The notes below the pieces were generated by a model. That model saw only the letters and a program-made list of their open reading frames with translations. It ran no database searches and was not told the origin of the DNA. Below are positions 1-7,054 of a stretch of 12,191 nucleotides of DNA, in pieces. Origin of the DNA: CAYMUN01 sp964640775 (GTDB lineage: Bacteria; Patescibacteriota; Saccharimonadia; Saccharimonadales; UBA4665). Positions within the stretch are counted from its first letter, which is position 1; the number at the start of each line of letters is the position of its first letter. Position numbers and translations under genes: made by a program. The stretch is from NCBI GenBank assembly GCA_964640775.1, contig CAZXIT010000028.1:1-12191 (forward strand), read 5' to 3'.

Positions 1-1269
1 CTCGCGGCTAAAGAAGTCGCCGGGCACGCCGGTATGCTTGGTCATAACGTTCATATTCTGAGTAAAGTTGGCAATCAGTTTTTTAGCCTTGGCATAATCC
101 GAGCGATCAGCCGGGCTGAGTTCGTTTTCACCGATGATGGCGATAATGCCTTTAAGCGAGTCATACTTCTGCAGCAAAGCTTGGACCTGGACACTGAGCA
201 GATAGTGGCGTTCACCGACAACTTCAGGGGTTAGCAGTGATGAGGTTGTCAGATTAAGATCGACGGCCGGGCGAATACCCTGCTCGGCGACTTTACGGGA
301 CAGCACGATGATGGAATCCATTTCGTGCTGGATAAACTGTACCGCCGGGTCGCTGATATCATCAGCCGGCACATAGATGGTCTGCACTGAAGTGATGGAG
401 CCATTTTCATTGGAGCTCAACCGGTCCTGCAACAGCTTGACGTCCGAGAAAATTGTCGGCTCATAGCCGCCTTCGTTGGGCACCTGATCCAGGATGGTCG
501 ACAGCTCATTGCGGGCCTGGATATAACGGAACATATTATCTGCGAAAAACAGAATATCCTTATGCTGCTCATCCCTGAAATATTCGGCTGAGGCGGTGGC
601 CGAAATGCCGACGAGGGCACGCTGCACCGGATTTTCATTCATCTGCGCAAAGAACATACAGGTGTTTTTGAGCAGGTCGTTTTCTTTGAGCGTCACAAAC
701 AATTCGTGGCCTTCCCGAATACGCTCGCCGATACCGGCGAAAAACGACAGACCGCTGCCGCTGCGGGCAATATTGTTAATCATCTCCATGGTCAGCACCG
801 TCTTGCCGACACCGGCACCGCCGATAATCCCAATTTTGCGGCCTTTGACAAACGGCGTAAAGAAGTCCATGACTTTGATACCGGTCTCTAGAATTTCCGG
901 CTTGGTTACCGAGAAATCAGTGGTGCGCGGCGGCAGCTTGAGAATATCTTTGTAGACGGTCCCCTCGGCATTAATCGGCTCCAGACCGTCCAGCGGATCG
1001 CCTAGGGCACTCAAGATACGGCCGATGGTCTTCTCGCCAATCGGGATTTCGATGCCCTTGTGAGTACGCTCTACGGGCATACCTTTGGTAATTCTCAGGT
1101 CGCTGCGGACATTGAGGCAAAAAGCCACGCCGCCTGGTTCGAGGTGGTCAACCAGCAGCTGGGTACCGAACCCGTTCTCCACCACCACCAGCTCATTGAG
1201 GGCTGGCGAGTCCTCATCAAACTGGGCACGGACGACGAGATCTTTAACCATGATAATGACACCTGGCAT
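1..1269 (-). CDS. atpD: F1-type ATPase beta subunit (3' end outside window)
   Basis: Catalytic beta subunit of an F1 ATPase, cytoplasmic, forming the hexamer with alpha. The visible 423 residues cover the N-terminal barrel, nucleotide domain and most of the C-terminal domain; by comparison with E. coli beta about 40 residues are missing. Seen: P-loop GGAGVGKT (150-157), GERIREG with the catalytic Glu at 182, FFADN (Walker B Asp 244), and GSITSVQTIYVPADD (290-304). Odd: the usual GIYPAVD reads GIRPAVD (Arg333), VFTGSPG reads KHTGVPG (His412), MNEPPG reads MNENPV, FAHLDA is not conserved, and DELSEED reads NELSPAD. The ATG is 3 bp after the gamma stop, with GGGAG 9 nt upstream; a Met at residue 7 is a less likely start. 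Family assignment is certain; membership in a standard proton-driven ATP synthase is not. Confidence 0.95.
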   Translation of the reverse strand, partial: MPGVIIMVKDLVVRAQFDEDSPALNELVVVENGFGTQLLVDHLEPGGVAFCLNVRSDLRITKGMPVERTHKGIEIPIGEKTIGRILSALGDPLDGLEPINAEGTVYKDILKLPPRTTDFSVTKPEILETGIKVMDFFTPFVKGRKIGIIGGAGVGKTVLTMEMINNIARSGSGLSFFAGIGERIREGHELFVTLKENDLLKNTCMFFAQMNENPVQRALVGISATASAEYFRDEQHKDILFFADNMFRYIQARNELSTILDQVPNEGGYEPTIFSDVKLLQDRLSSNENGSITSVQTIYVPADDISDPAVQFIQHEMDSIIVLSRKVAEQGIRPAVDLNLTTSSLLTPEVVGERHYLLSVQVQALLQKYDSLKGIIAIIGENELSPADRSDYAKAKKLIANFTQNMNVMTKHTGVPGDFFSRE

Positions 1270-1272
1270 AAT

Positions 1273-2136
1273 TTAGACTCCCGCTCCGGTTTTAGCTTTT
1301 TTAATCCCGTTAATGATCTCTTTGAGGCGTTCATCTTTGACGCCGCGGCGGGCCCGGTTGTATTCCATGTGCAGTTCACCCTTGGTCTCATCAGCCCGCT
1401 GGTGCGAGGCGCTCATCGCCCGGAAGCGTGAAGCGTACTGGGCCAGCTTGGATTCCAAAATAACCTGGCTGATAGCAATCTGCATCATCGTTCGTTCCAA
1501 GTGAGCGGCTACGGCGTAGGTACTGGGCTCAAAAATATAGGTTTCTTCGCTGATGACATCCTCGGCTTTTTCACTGCTATTGCCCCGTTCTTTGACAGCG
1601 CTGGACAGCTCAATGCGTTTCACGTCCTGAGTCATCAGTGATATGTACTCCTGGTAGTAAATTTTAGTCGAGCGATACTGCTGGACTTCCCGAATGATCG
1701 GCATGACATTGATATTGGCATCTTTGTTGGGCAGTTTAAAGTATTTTTTGTATGGCACTCCGCGCTGGGCCAGCTGCATGGCGCCATGGTGGCCGATGAC
1801 CAGGATATCGTTTTTATCCTTGTCAAACGTACTAAGCATTAACTGGATTAATTTTTGGTCAATGTCGCCGCTAAAGCCGCCTTCGGCAGTGATAATAATG
1901 TAGAGATCCTTTTCGATAATATTCTCATTGGACTTATCCCGGCCAAAACTAAATAGGCTGTCGACCCGCAGCTGAGAATATATATGCCATAACTCGTCAA
2001 AAAACTTAGTGGACTGCAGCACCTGGTTTTTGATCTGGGCGATACGCATGCTGGCGATACCCTCAAAGACACTGGTCAGCTCCACCAGGGTGGCCATCGA
2101 CATTTCTTCGCGGGCTATGTCGTTGGGGTGTTTCAT
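1273..2136 (-). CDS. atpG: F1-type ATPase gamma subunit, divergent
   Basis: Central rotor shaft of F1, 287 aa, the usual length for gamma. The best evidence is the C-terminal helix: HMEYNRARRGVKDERLKEII matches the family pattern (L-x-YN-x-AR-Q-x-x-IT-x-EL-x-EI), preceded by a helix with SRFRAMSASHQRADE, like the AARMxAMxxAxxNA segment. The Rossmann-like middle has YIIITAEGGFSGDID (79-93), corresponding to the usual VSTDRGLCGGLN. The N-terminal helix does not show the usual IKSVxNTxKITKAMxMVA signature; instead it has LVELTSVFEGIASMRIAQIK. The start overlaps the alpha stop (ATGA), with AGAGG 8 nt upstream, so translation is probably coupled. Position between alpha and beta supports the call independently of similarity. 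Confidence 0.9.
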   Translation of the reverse strand: MKHPNDIAREEMSMATLVELTSVFEGIASMRIAQIKNQVLQSTKFFDELWHIYSQLRVDSLFSFGRDKSNENIIEKDLYIIITAEGGFSGDIDQKLIQLMLSTFDKDKNDILVIGHHGAMQLAQRGVPYKKYFKLPNKDANINVMPIIREVQQYRSTKIYYQEYISLMTQDVKRIELSSAVKERGNSSEKAEDVISEETYIFEPSTYAVAAHLERTMMQIAISQVILESKLAQYASRFRAMSASHQRADETKGELHMEYNRARRGVKDERLKEIINGIKKAKTGAGV

Positions 2137-3752
2137 TTCTTAGCCTCTTCCGGCTCTTTGGCTTTCTTGTCAGCTTTTTTATCGTCTTTATCTTCCTTCT
2201 TGCTATCTGACTTGTCATCGTCATCTTTGTCTTTGGGGGCTTCATGGACGTCCGAAGGGCCGGCATCTGCCGCAGGAGCCGCTCCGTCTTCGGCAGGCTT
2301 GTCTTTGTCAGACTTAGGCGGGCCGCCTTTGAGTACTACCAGGCATTTGGCTTTGAGCTCGTCGCGAACCCCGTCATAGGCTTCATCGCTGGTCACCTGT
2401 TTGGCAAACTCATTGGAATTCAGTTTCAAGGCGTCCAGGTTTAATTCCTCGCCGTCCGGGAGATTAAGTACCAGATCAAACATCAGCTGCTGGGCCATCA
2501 GTGAAAACGTGTCAGAGGGGCTCTGTGTCAGAATTTCAAAAATACGCTTGCCGGTAGCGAGCGCTCGCTTAGCTTCTACAGCCAGTTCCGAACCAAAGTG
2601 TGAGAACTCTTCCGCCTGGCGATAATCAGCCAGTGTTTTCAATGTCTTGGCCGCCAGCGCCTTTTGACGCTTGTTGTGACCAACTCCGCCGGCCCGGGTT
2701 ACGCTAAGGCCCATGCTGACTGCCGGACGGACACCGGAACGGAAGGTTTCCATATCGAGGATCCACTGGCCATCCGTAATTGACATGATGTTGGTTGGCA
2801 GATAAGCGGTAATATCGCCATTGGCGGCATGAACCACGGGGATGCAAGTCAAACATTTGCCGGTACTATCCAGCCGGCCAGCCCGCTCAAGCAAACTCGA
2901 ATGGGCGTAAAACATATCACCAGGATAGGAGTCACGGCCGGGGCTCACGCCAGTCATGAGGGCCACTTCACGGTAGGCGTGGGCATGGCTCGTCAAATCA
3001 TCGTAGATAATAATGGTATCCTGCTCGCACTTTTGCCACAGGTATTCGGCCATCGAGCAGGCCACATAGGGCGCGATATAGCTCATAATCAGCGATTCAA
3101 ACATCGTCGAGACCACAACGATAGCTTTCTCGATACCACCATTTTCCTGGAGGCGGGTCAGCAGCGTGTCGATATCGCTGCGGCGTTTAGCGATCAGGCA
3201 GTAGACCACGATTTGATCGGTATTCTTTTGGTTAATCGTCAGCTGGGTCACTAGCGTACTTTTGCCGGATTTGCTGTCACCGAGCAGTGCCATACGCTGG
3301 CCTCGTACCATTGGAAACAAAGCGTCAATTGCCGAGACGCCGCTTTCCAGCTGGTCTTCGACAAGCCGGCGCTGATAGAGCGAAGGCGCGGTGTTAAACA
3401 CCGGCCAGACACCGTCGGCGGCGATCGGGCCTTTGCCGTCAAGCGGCTCTCCCGTCACCGAGACAACCCGTCCGATAAAATCCTTGCCGACTTTGCTGAC
3501 TAGTTCTTGGTGCTGGAGCACCGCCATCATACCGATATTGACACTCTCCGTTCCAAGGTGCAGGATGACCACGTGGTCGGCTTGTACCTGGTGCACAAAG
3601 CCCTTGGTGCCGTCATCAAACATTACCAGGGCATGCACCGCGCAGGGCTGCAGGCCGCGAACTTTGACAAGGAATTTTTCGACAGCGATCACTACGCCGA
3701 CCGGCTTGCCGCCTTCTACTAAGCGGTCAAAATGCTTGTTGCCGGTACTCAT
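2133..3752 (-). CDS. atpA: F1-type ATPase alpha subunit with long charged C-terminal tail
   Basis: Non-catalytic nucleotide-binding subunit of the F1 hexamer, 539 aa. Seen: P-loop GDSKSGKS (158-165; family usually GDRQTGKT), Walker B TIIIYDDLTSHAHAYR (246-261), SPGRDSYPGDMFYAHSSLLERAGR (270-293 region), TNIMSITDGQ (320-329), and the arginine finger in GLSVTRAGG (Arg353). Odd: the segment before the beta barrel is about 10 residues shorter than in E. coli alpha, where this helix contacts delta. The conserved core ends near residue 477 and is followed by 62 residues of low complexity, first Ala/Pro/Asp, then mostly Lys, Asp and Glu (genomic 2136-2321). This tail is absent from typical alpha subunits. 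The start overlaps the delta stop (ATGA). Confidence 0.96.
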   Translation of the reverse strand: MSTGNKHFDRLVEGGKPVGVVIAVEKFLVKVRGLQPCAVHALVMFDDGTKGFVHQVQADHVVILHLGTESVNIGMMAVLQHQELVSKVGKDFIGRVVSVTGEPLDGKGPIAADGVWPVFNTAPSLYQRRLVEDQLESGVSAIDALFPMVRGQRMALLGDSKSGKSTLVTQLTINQKNTDQIVVYCLIAKRRSDIDTLLTRLQENGGIEKAIVVVSTMFESLIMSYIAPYVACSMAEYLWQKCEQDTIIIYDDLTSHAHAYREVALMTGVSPGRDSYPGDMFYAHSSLLERAGRLDSTGKCLTCIPVVHAANGDITAYLPTNIMSITDGQWILDMETFRSGVRPAVSMGLSVTRAGGVGHNKRQKALAAKTLKTLADYRQAEEFSHFGSELAVEAKRALATGKRIFEILTQSPSDTFSLMAQQLMFDLVLNLPDGEELNLDALKLNSNEFAKQVTSDEAYDGVRDELKAKCLVVLKGGPPKSDKDKPAEDGAAPAADAGPSDVHEAPKDKDDDDKSDSKKEDKDDKKADKKAKEPEEAKK

Positions 3753-4300
3753 GCGGCTATCCCGACTGGTTCAACTGGCGCGGCCGCCACCGCTGCGGCT
3801 GGTGGTTTCAATTGCTCCTGCAGCAACTGGCGTTTCTTTTGGAAATCTTGACGCAGTGACAGGTCAAAATATTTATTGGTGGTGCGGATAATGCAGCCGG
3901 CACCGATGTTGGGCTGCAAACCAATAGTCATAAGCAGCACGGGGTGGATTTCGCGCCGCAGCCAGACAATCAGTTTTTCGATAAAGGCCGGTGCCGGATC
4001 GGCGCTGAAACTGATGTGCATGATTGGCGATTCTTTTTTGACAGCCTCCAGGAACTGTTTCAGCGCATCGCGCTCCTCAGCCTGCAAAAGCGTCAGCTTA
4101 TTGAGCTGGATGGTCTGTTCCATCAGATGGCTGATACGCGGCATACCGACTTCGGTGCCGCCGGCGCGCATCCCCAGCTGCAGCAAAGCGTTATCGATAC
4201 TTTCCAATTCGCGAATCAGCCGGCCGACATCAACCGGACTGGCTACCTGGTTTGGCAGGCCGGTCATAGTTCGGACAGCTGCGTGAGCTTTAGGCGCCAC
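3749..4300 (-). CDS. atpH: ATP synthase delta-type subunit (OSCP family), divergent
   Basis: Peripheral-stalk subunit linking b to the top of F1. The C-terminal part is recognisable: HPVLLMTIGLQPNIGAGCII followed by RTTNKYFDLSLRQDFQKKRQLLQEQL, which matches the family end (hypothetical vxVdxsliGGvxIrxgdxxiDxSvxxrLxxLxxxL). The N-terminal helical domain is not clearly recognisable (no YAxAL motif). An Ala/Pro-rich tail of about 20 residues closes the protein. Start: I prefer GTG at 4300, which overlaps the end of b by 11 nt and has GAGG 9 nt upstream, giving 183 aa; ATG at 4267 (172 aa) has no ribosome binding site. The frame is open to ATG 4369, but that would overlap b by 80 nt. The stop overlaps alpha's ATG. 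Gene order b-delta-alpha strongly supports the call. Confidence 0.8.
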   Translation of the reverse strand: MAPKAHAAVRTMTGLPNQVASPVDVGRLIRELESIDNALLQLGMRAGGTEVGMPRISHLMEQTIQLNKLTLLQAEERDALKQFLEAVKKESPIMHISFSADPAPAFIEKLIVWLRREIHPVLLMTIGLQPNIGAGCIIRTTNKYFDLSLRQDFQKKRQLLQEQLKPPAAAVAAAPVEPVGIAA

Positions 4301-4913
4301 TGTTGATATCCTCGAGAATAGCTTTTTTGTTAGTTTCCAGATCACCCAAGATGTACTCCAGCTGATCATTCAGGTCAATCTGGTTGCCGATGGCGGCCAG
4401 CACGTAGTGGTTGACGATATCGGCCATATTAGTCTCAAAATGCTGCAAGGTTTGGGCTTTTTCGGCAATAATTTCCTGCTCCACTTGCTGGCTGATTAAT
4501 TGGCGCTGCTCATCGATAGCCACATTGGTTTTCTGGATTGACTCGATGGCCAGCTGTTTGGCATCCATGATCGACTGCTCGTACTTGGCGAACTCTTCCT
4601 TGAGCTTGGAAGTGATCTCCGTTTTCATGTACTCATTCAGCTGGGAGGTTGTCAGCCGCAGGTCCTGCTGCAGGAACATAGCATTTTCACCGATAATCTT
4701 TTCAAAATGCAGCCGGCCGCGGTTGCGCAATTCTTCCCGGAAATCTTCGTTAAAGACATGTTCGACATCACGCTCGGCTGCCTCTTCGATAGAATCAATA
4801 CCATTCGGGCCTTTTTTGCCGCCGCGTCCGCCTACCCGTACAGCCAGCCAAATAAAAGCCGTGCCGAGACTGCCTATACCCGCCAAAATCAGTATCAGCC
4901 ACCAGATTGTCAT
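4290..4913 (-). CDS. atpF: F-type ATPase b subunit
   Basis: Peripheral-stalk subunit, 207 aa, somewhat longer than usual (about 155-175). Seen: one N-terminal membrane helix (WWLILILAGIGSLGTAFIWLAV, about 4-25), a Gly/Lys-rich linker (29-38), and a long charged heptad-like helix (about 42-165). The C-terminus, MADIVNHYVLAAIGNQIDLNDQLEYIL, follows the b pattern (VAxLAxxIAxKILxxxLDxxxxxxLI). The call rests on this architecture plus location directly before delta and alpha; sequence identity to classical b is low, as is normal for this subunit. No good ribosome binding site is seen before the ATG. It lies 41 bp after the upstream 300-aa gene, the largest gap inside the F1 cluster. Confidence 0.85.
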   Translation of the reverse strand: MTIWWLILILAGIGSLGTAFIWLAVRVGGRGGKKGPNGIDSIEEAAERDVEHVFNEDFREELRNRGRLHFEKIIGENAMFLQQDLRLTTSQLNEYMKTEITSKLKEEFAKYEQSIMDAKQLAIESIQKTNVAIDEQRQLISQQVEQEIIAEKAQTLQHFETNMADIVNHYVLAAIGNQIDLNDQLEYILGDLETNKKAILEDINSGA

Positions 4914-4954
4914 TTGTTTATTTGCCCACCATACGAATCATCATCTTGTTAACG

Positions 4955-5857
4955 CTAGAGCTTCAGGAGTAAGTATACCGCAAAAATTCCTGCAACAAAA
5001 ACAATTAGCCCAGCGATCACCGTTTGGATCAAACTCTTAATAATCGACTTCTTTGACAAGGGGTTGCGGCCGACAGCAATCATGCCGCTGCGGATGCCGC
5101 TGTACAGCATGTTGCCGGTCAGCACCGAGATGACAAACAGGATGGCCATCGACAGGTAAATTCGGGCGACGCTAACCGGCTTATTGGCAATGGCACTGGC
5201 AGCGTTGGCCAGGAAACCGGGTACATAATCAGCGGATTTAATAAACAGGGGGTTGTGAGAAATACTCATATCAATCGGGATTCGGCCGACGGACACCGCT
5301 ATATCATGGCCAATCGAGTCTTTCAGCTTAATCGAACCGATGACATTGGCCGTACCGCTAAAGCTGCCGGCCGCTCGGCCGATCACCTGCTCATCATGTT
5401 CGCTTGCCTTCATGCCAACTCCGGATAAGGCAGAAATGGTTATATAGTCGCCGGTCTTGATGGAGCCATTTTGATTAGTAACCAGGACTGCGTAGTGGCC
5501 GGAGGTCGCAACCAGCACCTGCTGCTTGGTGGCTTTTTCGGGGGTTAAAACTATGGGGGTGTTCTTATTGGGGATAACAATCCCCAGCATGCTTTTAAAA
5601 TCGGCTGATTTTAGCGGCTCCACCACCGTCGGGTCCTTAGCCGCAAGCCGAACGATCATGCCCGGCTGGACGCTTGGGTCGGCACTATAGTTCTGCGGTA
5701 CCGCGGCTGACAAGTTCGTCGGGGTTTCCTTTTGAGCGGTTTTGCCGGGGGCCGTTTTGCCGGCTGCCAGAGCTATTCCGCCAGAAGCTAAGATACTGAA
5801 TACCATCGCTGCTAGCAGCCCCCGAAATAGTACTATTGTCCGTGTCTGTTTGGGCAT
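4955..5857 (-). CDS. Secreted-domain membrane protein with subunit-c-like C-terminal hairpin
   Basis: Not assigned to a named family; 300 aa. Seen in order: a signal peptide (basic start, hydrophobic 8-31, probable cleavage after ALAA); a Lys/Thr/Pro linker (33-60); a beta-rich region (62-195) containing QVLVATSGHYAVLVTNQNGS, then IKTGDYITIS and GVGMKA...VIGRAAG, a pattern I recall from surface or tail-fibre-like proteins of Patescibacteria; then two membrane helices (about 232-254 and 276-298) joined by a basic loop with AVGRNPLSKK (261-270). Helix-loop-helix topology, with both ends outside and a cytoplasmic RNP loop, is that of ATP synthase subunit c. However, residue 284, where the ion-binding Glu/Asp would fall, is Leu, and neither helix contains an acidic residue. 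It occupies the place of atpB/atpE upstream of b. Cell-surface membrane location is inferred. Confidence 0.85.
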   Translation of the reverse strand: MPKQTRTIVLFRGLLAAMVFSILASGGIALAAGKTAPGKTAQKETPTNLSAAVPQNYSADPSVQPGMIVRLAAKDPTVVEPLKSADFKSMLGIVIPNKNTPIVLTPEKATKQQVLVATSGHYAVLVTNQNGSIKTGDYITISALSGVGMKASEHDEQVIGRAAGSFSGTANVIGSIKLKDSIGHDIAVSVGRIPIDMSISHNPLFIKSADYVPGFLANAASAIANKPVSVARIYLSMAILFVISVLTGNMLYSGIRSGMIAVGRNPLSKKSIIKSLIQTVIAGLIVFVAGIFAVYLLLKL

Positions 5858-5866
5858 AACAGTTCC

Positions 5867-5872
5867 AGTATA
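5867..5872 (-). promoter_or_regulatory. Candidate -10 element for the 300-aa gene and F1 cluster
   Basis: TATACT (5 of 6 to consensus) ends 9 nt before the ATG at 5857, inside the 51-bp gap after the cysteine desulfurase. No convincing -35 hexamer stands 16-18 bp upstream. If used, the transcript would start 2-3 nt before the ATG and be nearly leaderless; only a weak GGA precedes the start. This could give the ATPase genes their own transcription in addition to read-through. Confidence 0.4.
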
Positions 5873-5908
5873 CCGCTTTCGCTTTTAGGGTGCTGGAGAT
5901 TGCGAGTT

Positions 5909-7054
5909 TTAGACCAGGCTTTCTAGGACCCGGACAACGTGTGCGACAGTATCACTGGTGGTCGATCGGCCAAGGGTAAAACGGAGACTGGAGCGGGCTT
6001 CAGCCTCGCTGCGGCCCATAGCTGTCAGGACGTATGACGCTTCTCCGCTATCGGCACTGCAGGCCGAGCCGGCAGCGGCCAGGATACCGGCTTCGTCAAG
6101 CTGGATAAGCAAGCGCTCATTGTCCTGACCGGGAATCGTCAGATGAATATTGTTCGGCAGACGCTGCTGCAGCGAGCCGTTGACTGTCGCTTGCGGCAGT
6201 TTTTCGGCAATCAATGATAAAAACTCCTGCTGGAGTATATGTATCCTGGCTGATTCATCGCGGCGTTCAGATTGCACCAAATCAAGCGCCGTGGCCACCC
6301 CGATACTGGCAGCGACATTTTCGGTGCCGGAGCGCAGGCCGCGTTCCTGGCCGCCGCCATCAACTAGCGGCAACAGTTGTGTACCAGCCTTGACATACAG
6401 CACGCCCGACTGTTTGGGGCCGTATAGCTTGCCGCCATTGATGGTTAGCAGGTCCACACCGAGCCGTGCGGCATGGAGATCCAGATAATTGGCTGCCTGG
6501 CAGGCGTCGGTGTGGAAGTACAGCGGCAGCTTATTGCCCTGCAGCCGCCGTGCCTCGCGCAGTTCGGCTACCATGGCTGCTGCCTGGCGGATTGGCTGGA
6601 TGGTGCCGACTTCGTTATTGGCGTACATGATGCTGACTAATACTGTTTTTTCATCAATCGCAGCCCGCAAATCATCGAGATCCAGGCGGCCGTCAGCCTG
6701 AACTGCCGCTTCGCGGCAGGCATAACGCCGTGCCGGAGCCAGTACCGACTCGTGCTCGACTGCACTTACTACGGCATTGCCCTCGGGGAACTGGCGCATT
6801 ACGCCATGAATTGCCAGGTTATTGGCCTCTGTGCCGCCCGCTGTAAATATAATCTCGCTCGGGCGGCTGCCAAGCCAATACGCCACGCCGGCTCGAGCCG
6901 TTTCCAGAGCCCTGCGGACAGTCAGTGCCGGTGCATAGGCTGCCGATGGGTTATAAAATACGTCAGTGAGATAGGGCTGCATGGCTGCCAGCACTCGGCT
7001 GTCCATTGGCGTAGCAGCGGCGTGGTCCAAATATATGACTGGACGGTGTTTCAT
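5909..7054 (-). CDS. Cysteine desulfurase (IscS/NifS family)
   Basis: PLP enzyme that removes sulfur from cysteine as an enzyme-bound persulfide for tRNA thiolation or Fe-S assembly; 381 aa, typical length. Seen: YLDHAAATP (8-16), TAGGTEANNLAI (71-82), EH at 100-101 (cofactor-stacking His), MYANNEVGTIQPI (143-155), HTDACQAA (181-188), Schiff-base lysine in INGGKLYGPK (Lys209), GGGQERGLRSGTENV (233-247), and the catalytic cysteine in GSACSADSGEASYVL (Cys332). Odd: the residue before the lysine is Gly, where IscS and NifS have His (SHK/GHK). I recall this variant from Patescibacteria. It starts in an ATGA overlap with the 121-aa gene. No iscU, mnmA or other sulfur partner is visible, so the acceptor is unknown. 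Confidence 0.95.
   Translation of the reverse strand: MKHRPVIYLDHAAATPMDSRVLAAMQPYLTDVFYNPSAAYAPALTVRRALETARAGVAYWLGSRPSEIIFTAGGTEANNLAIHGVMRQFPEGNAVVSAVEHESVLAPARRYACREAAVQADGRLDLDDLRAAIDEKTVLVSIMYANNEVGTIQPIRQAAAMVAELREARRLQGNKLPLYFHTDACQAANYLDLHAARLGVDLLTINGGKLYGPKQSGVLYVKAGTQLLPLVDGGGQERGLRSGTENVAASIGVATALDLVQSERRDESARIHILQQEFLSLIAEKLPQATVNGSLQQRLPNNIHLTIPGQDNERLLIQLDEAGILAAAGSACSADSGEASYVLTAMGRSEAEARSSLRFTLGRSTTSDTVAHVVRVLESLV

Noticed and set aside
4301..4369. Upstream ATG extension of the delta-type subunit
   Set aside because: It would overlap the b subunit by 80 nt and add a Trp/Lys-rich stretch unlike the family; the GTG at 4300 has a better ribosome binding site.
4290..4440. Idea that the C-terminus of b contains a fused delta N-terminal domain
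   Set aside because: HYVLAAIGNQIDL fits the ordinary b C-terminal pattern (LAxxIAxKILxxxLD) better, and the downstream gene already supplies a full-length delta-type protein.
4914..4954. Eight-codon mini-frame (MMIRMVGK) ahead of the b subunit
   Set aside because: Too short and without a ribosome binding site; probably chance in a 41-bp gap.
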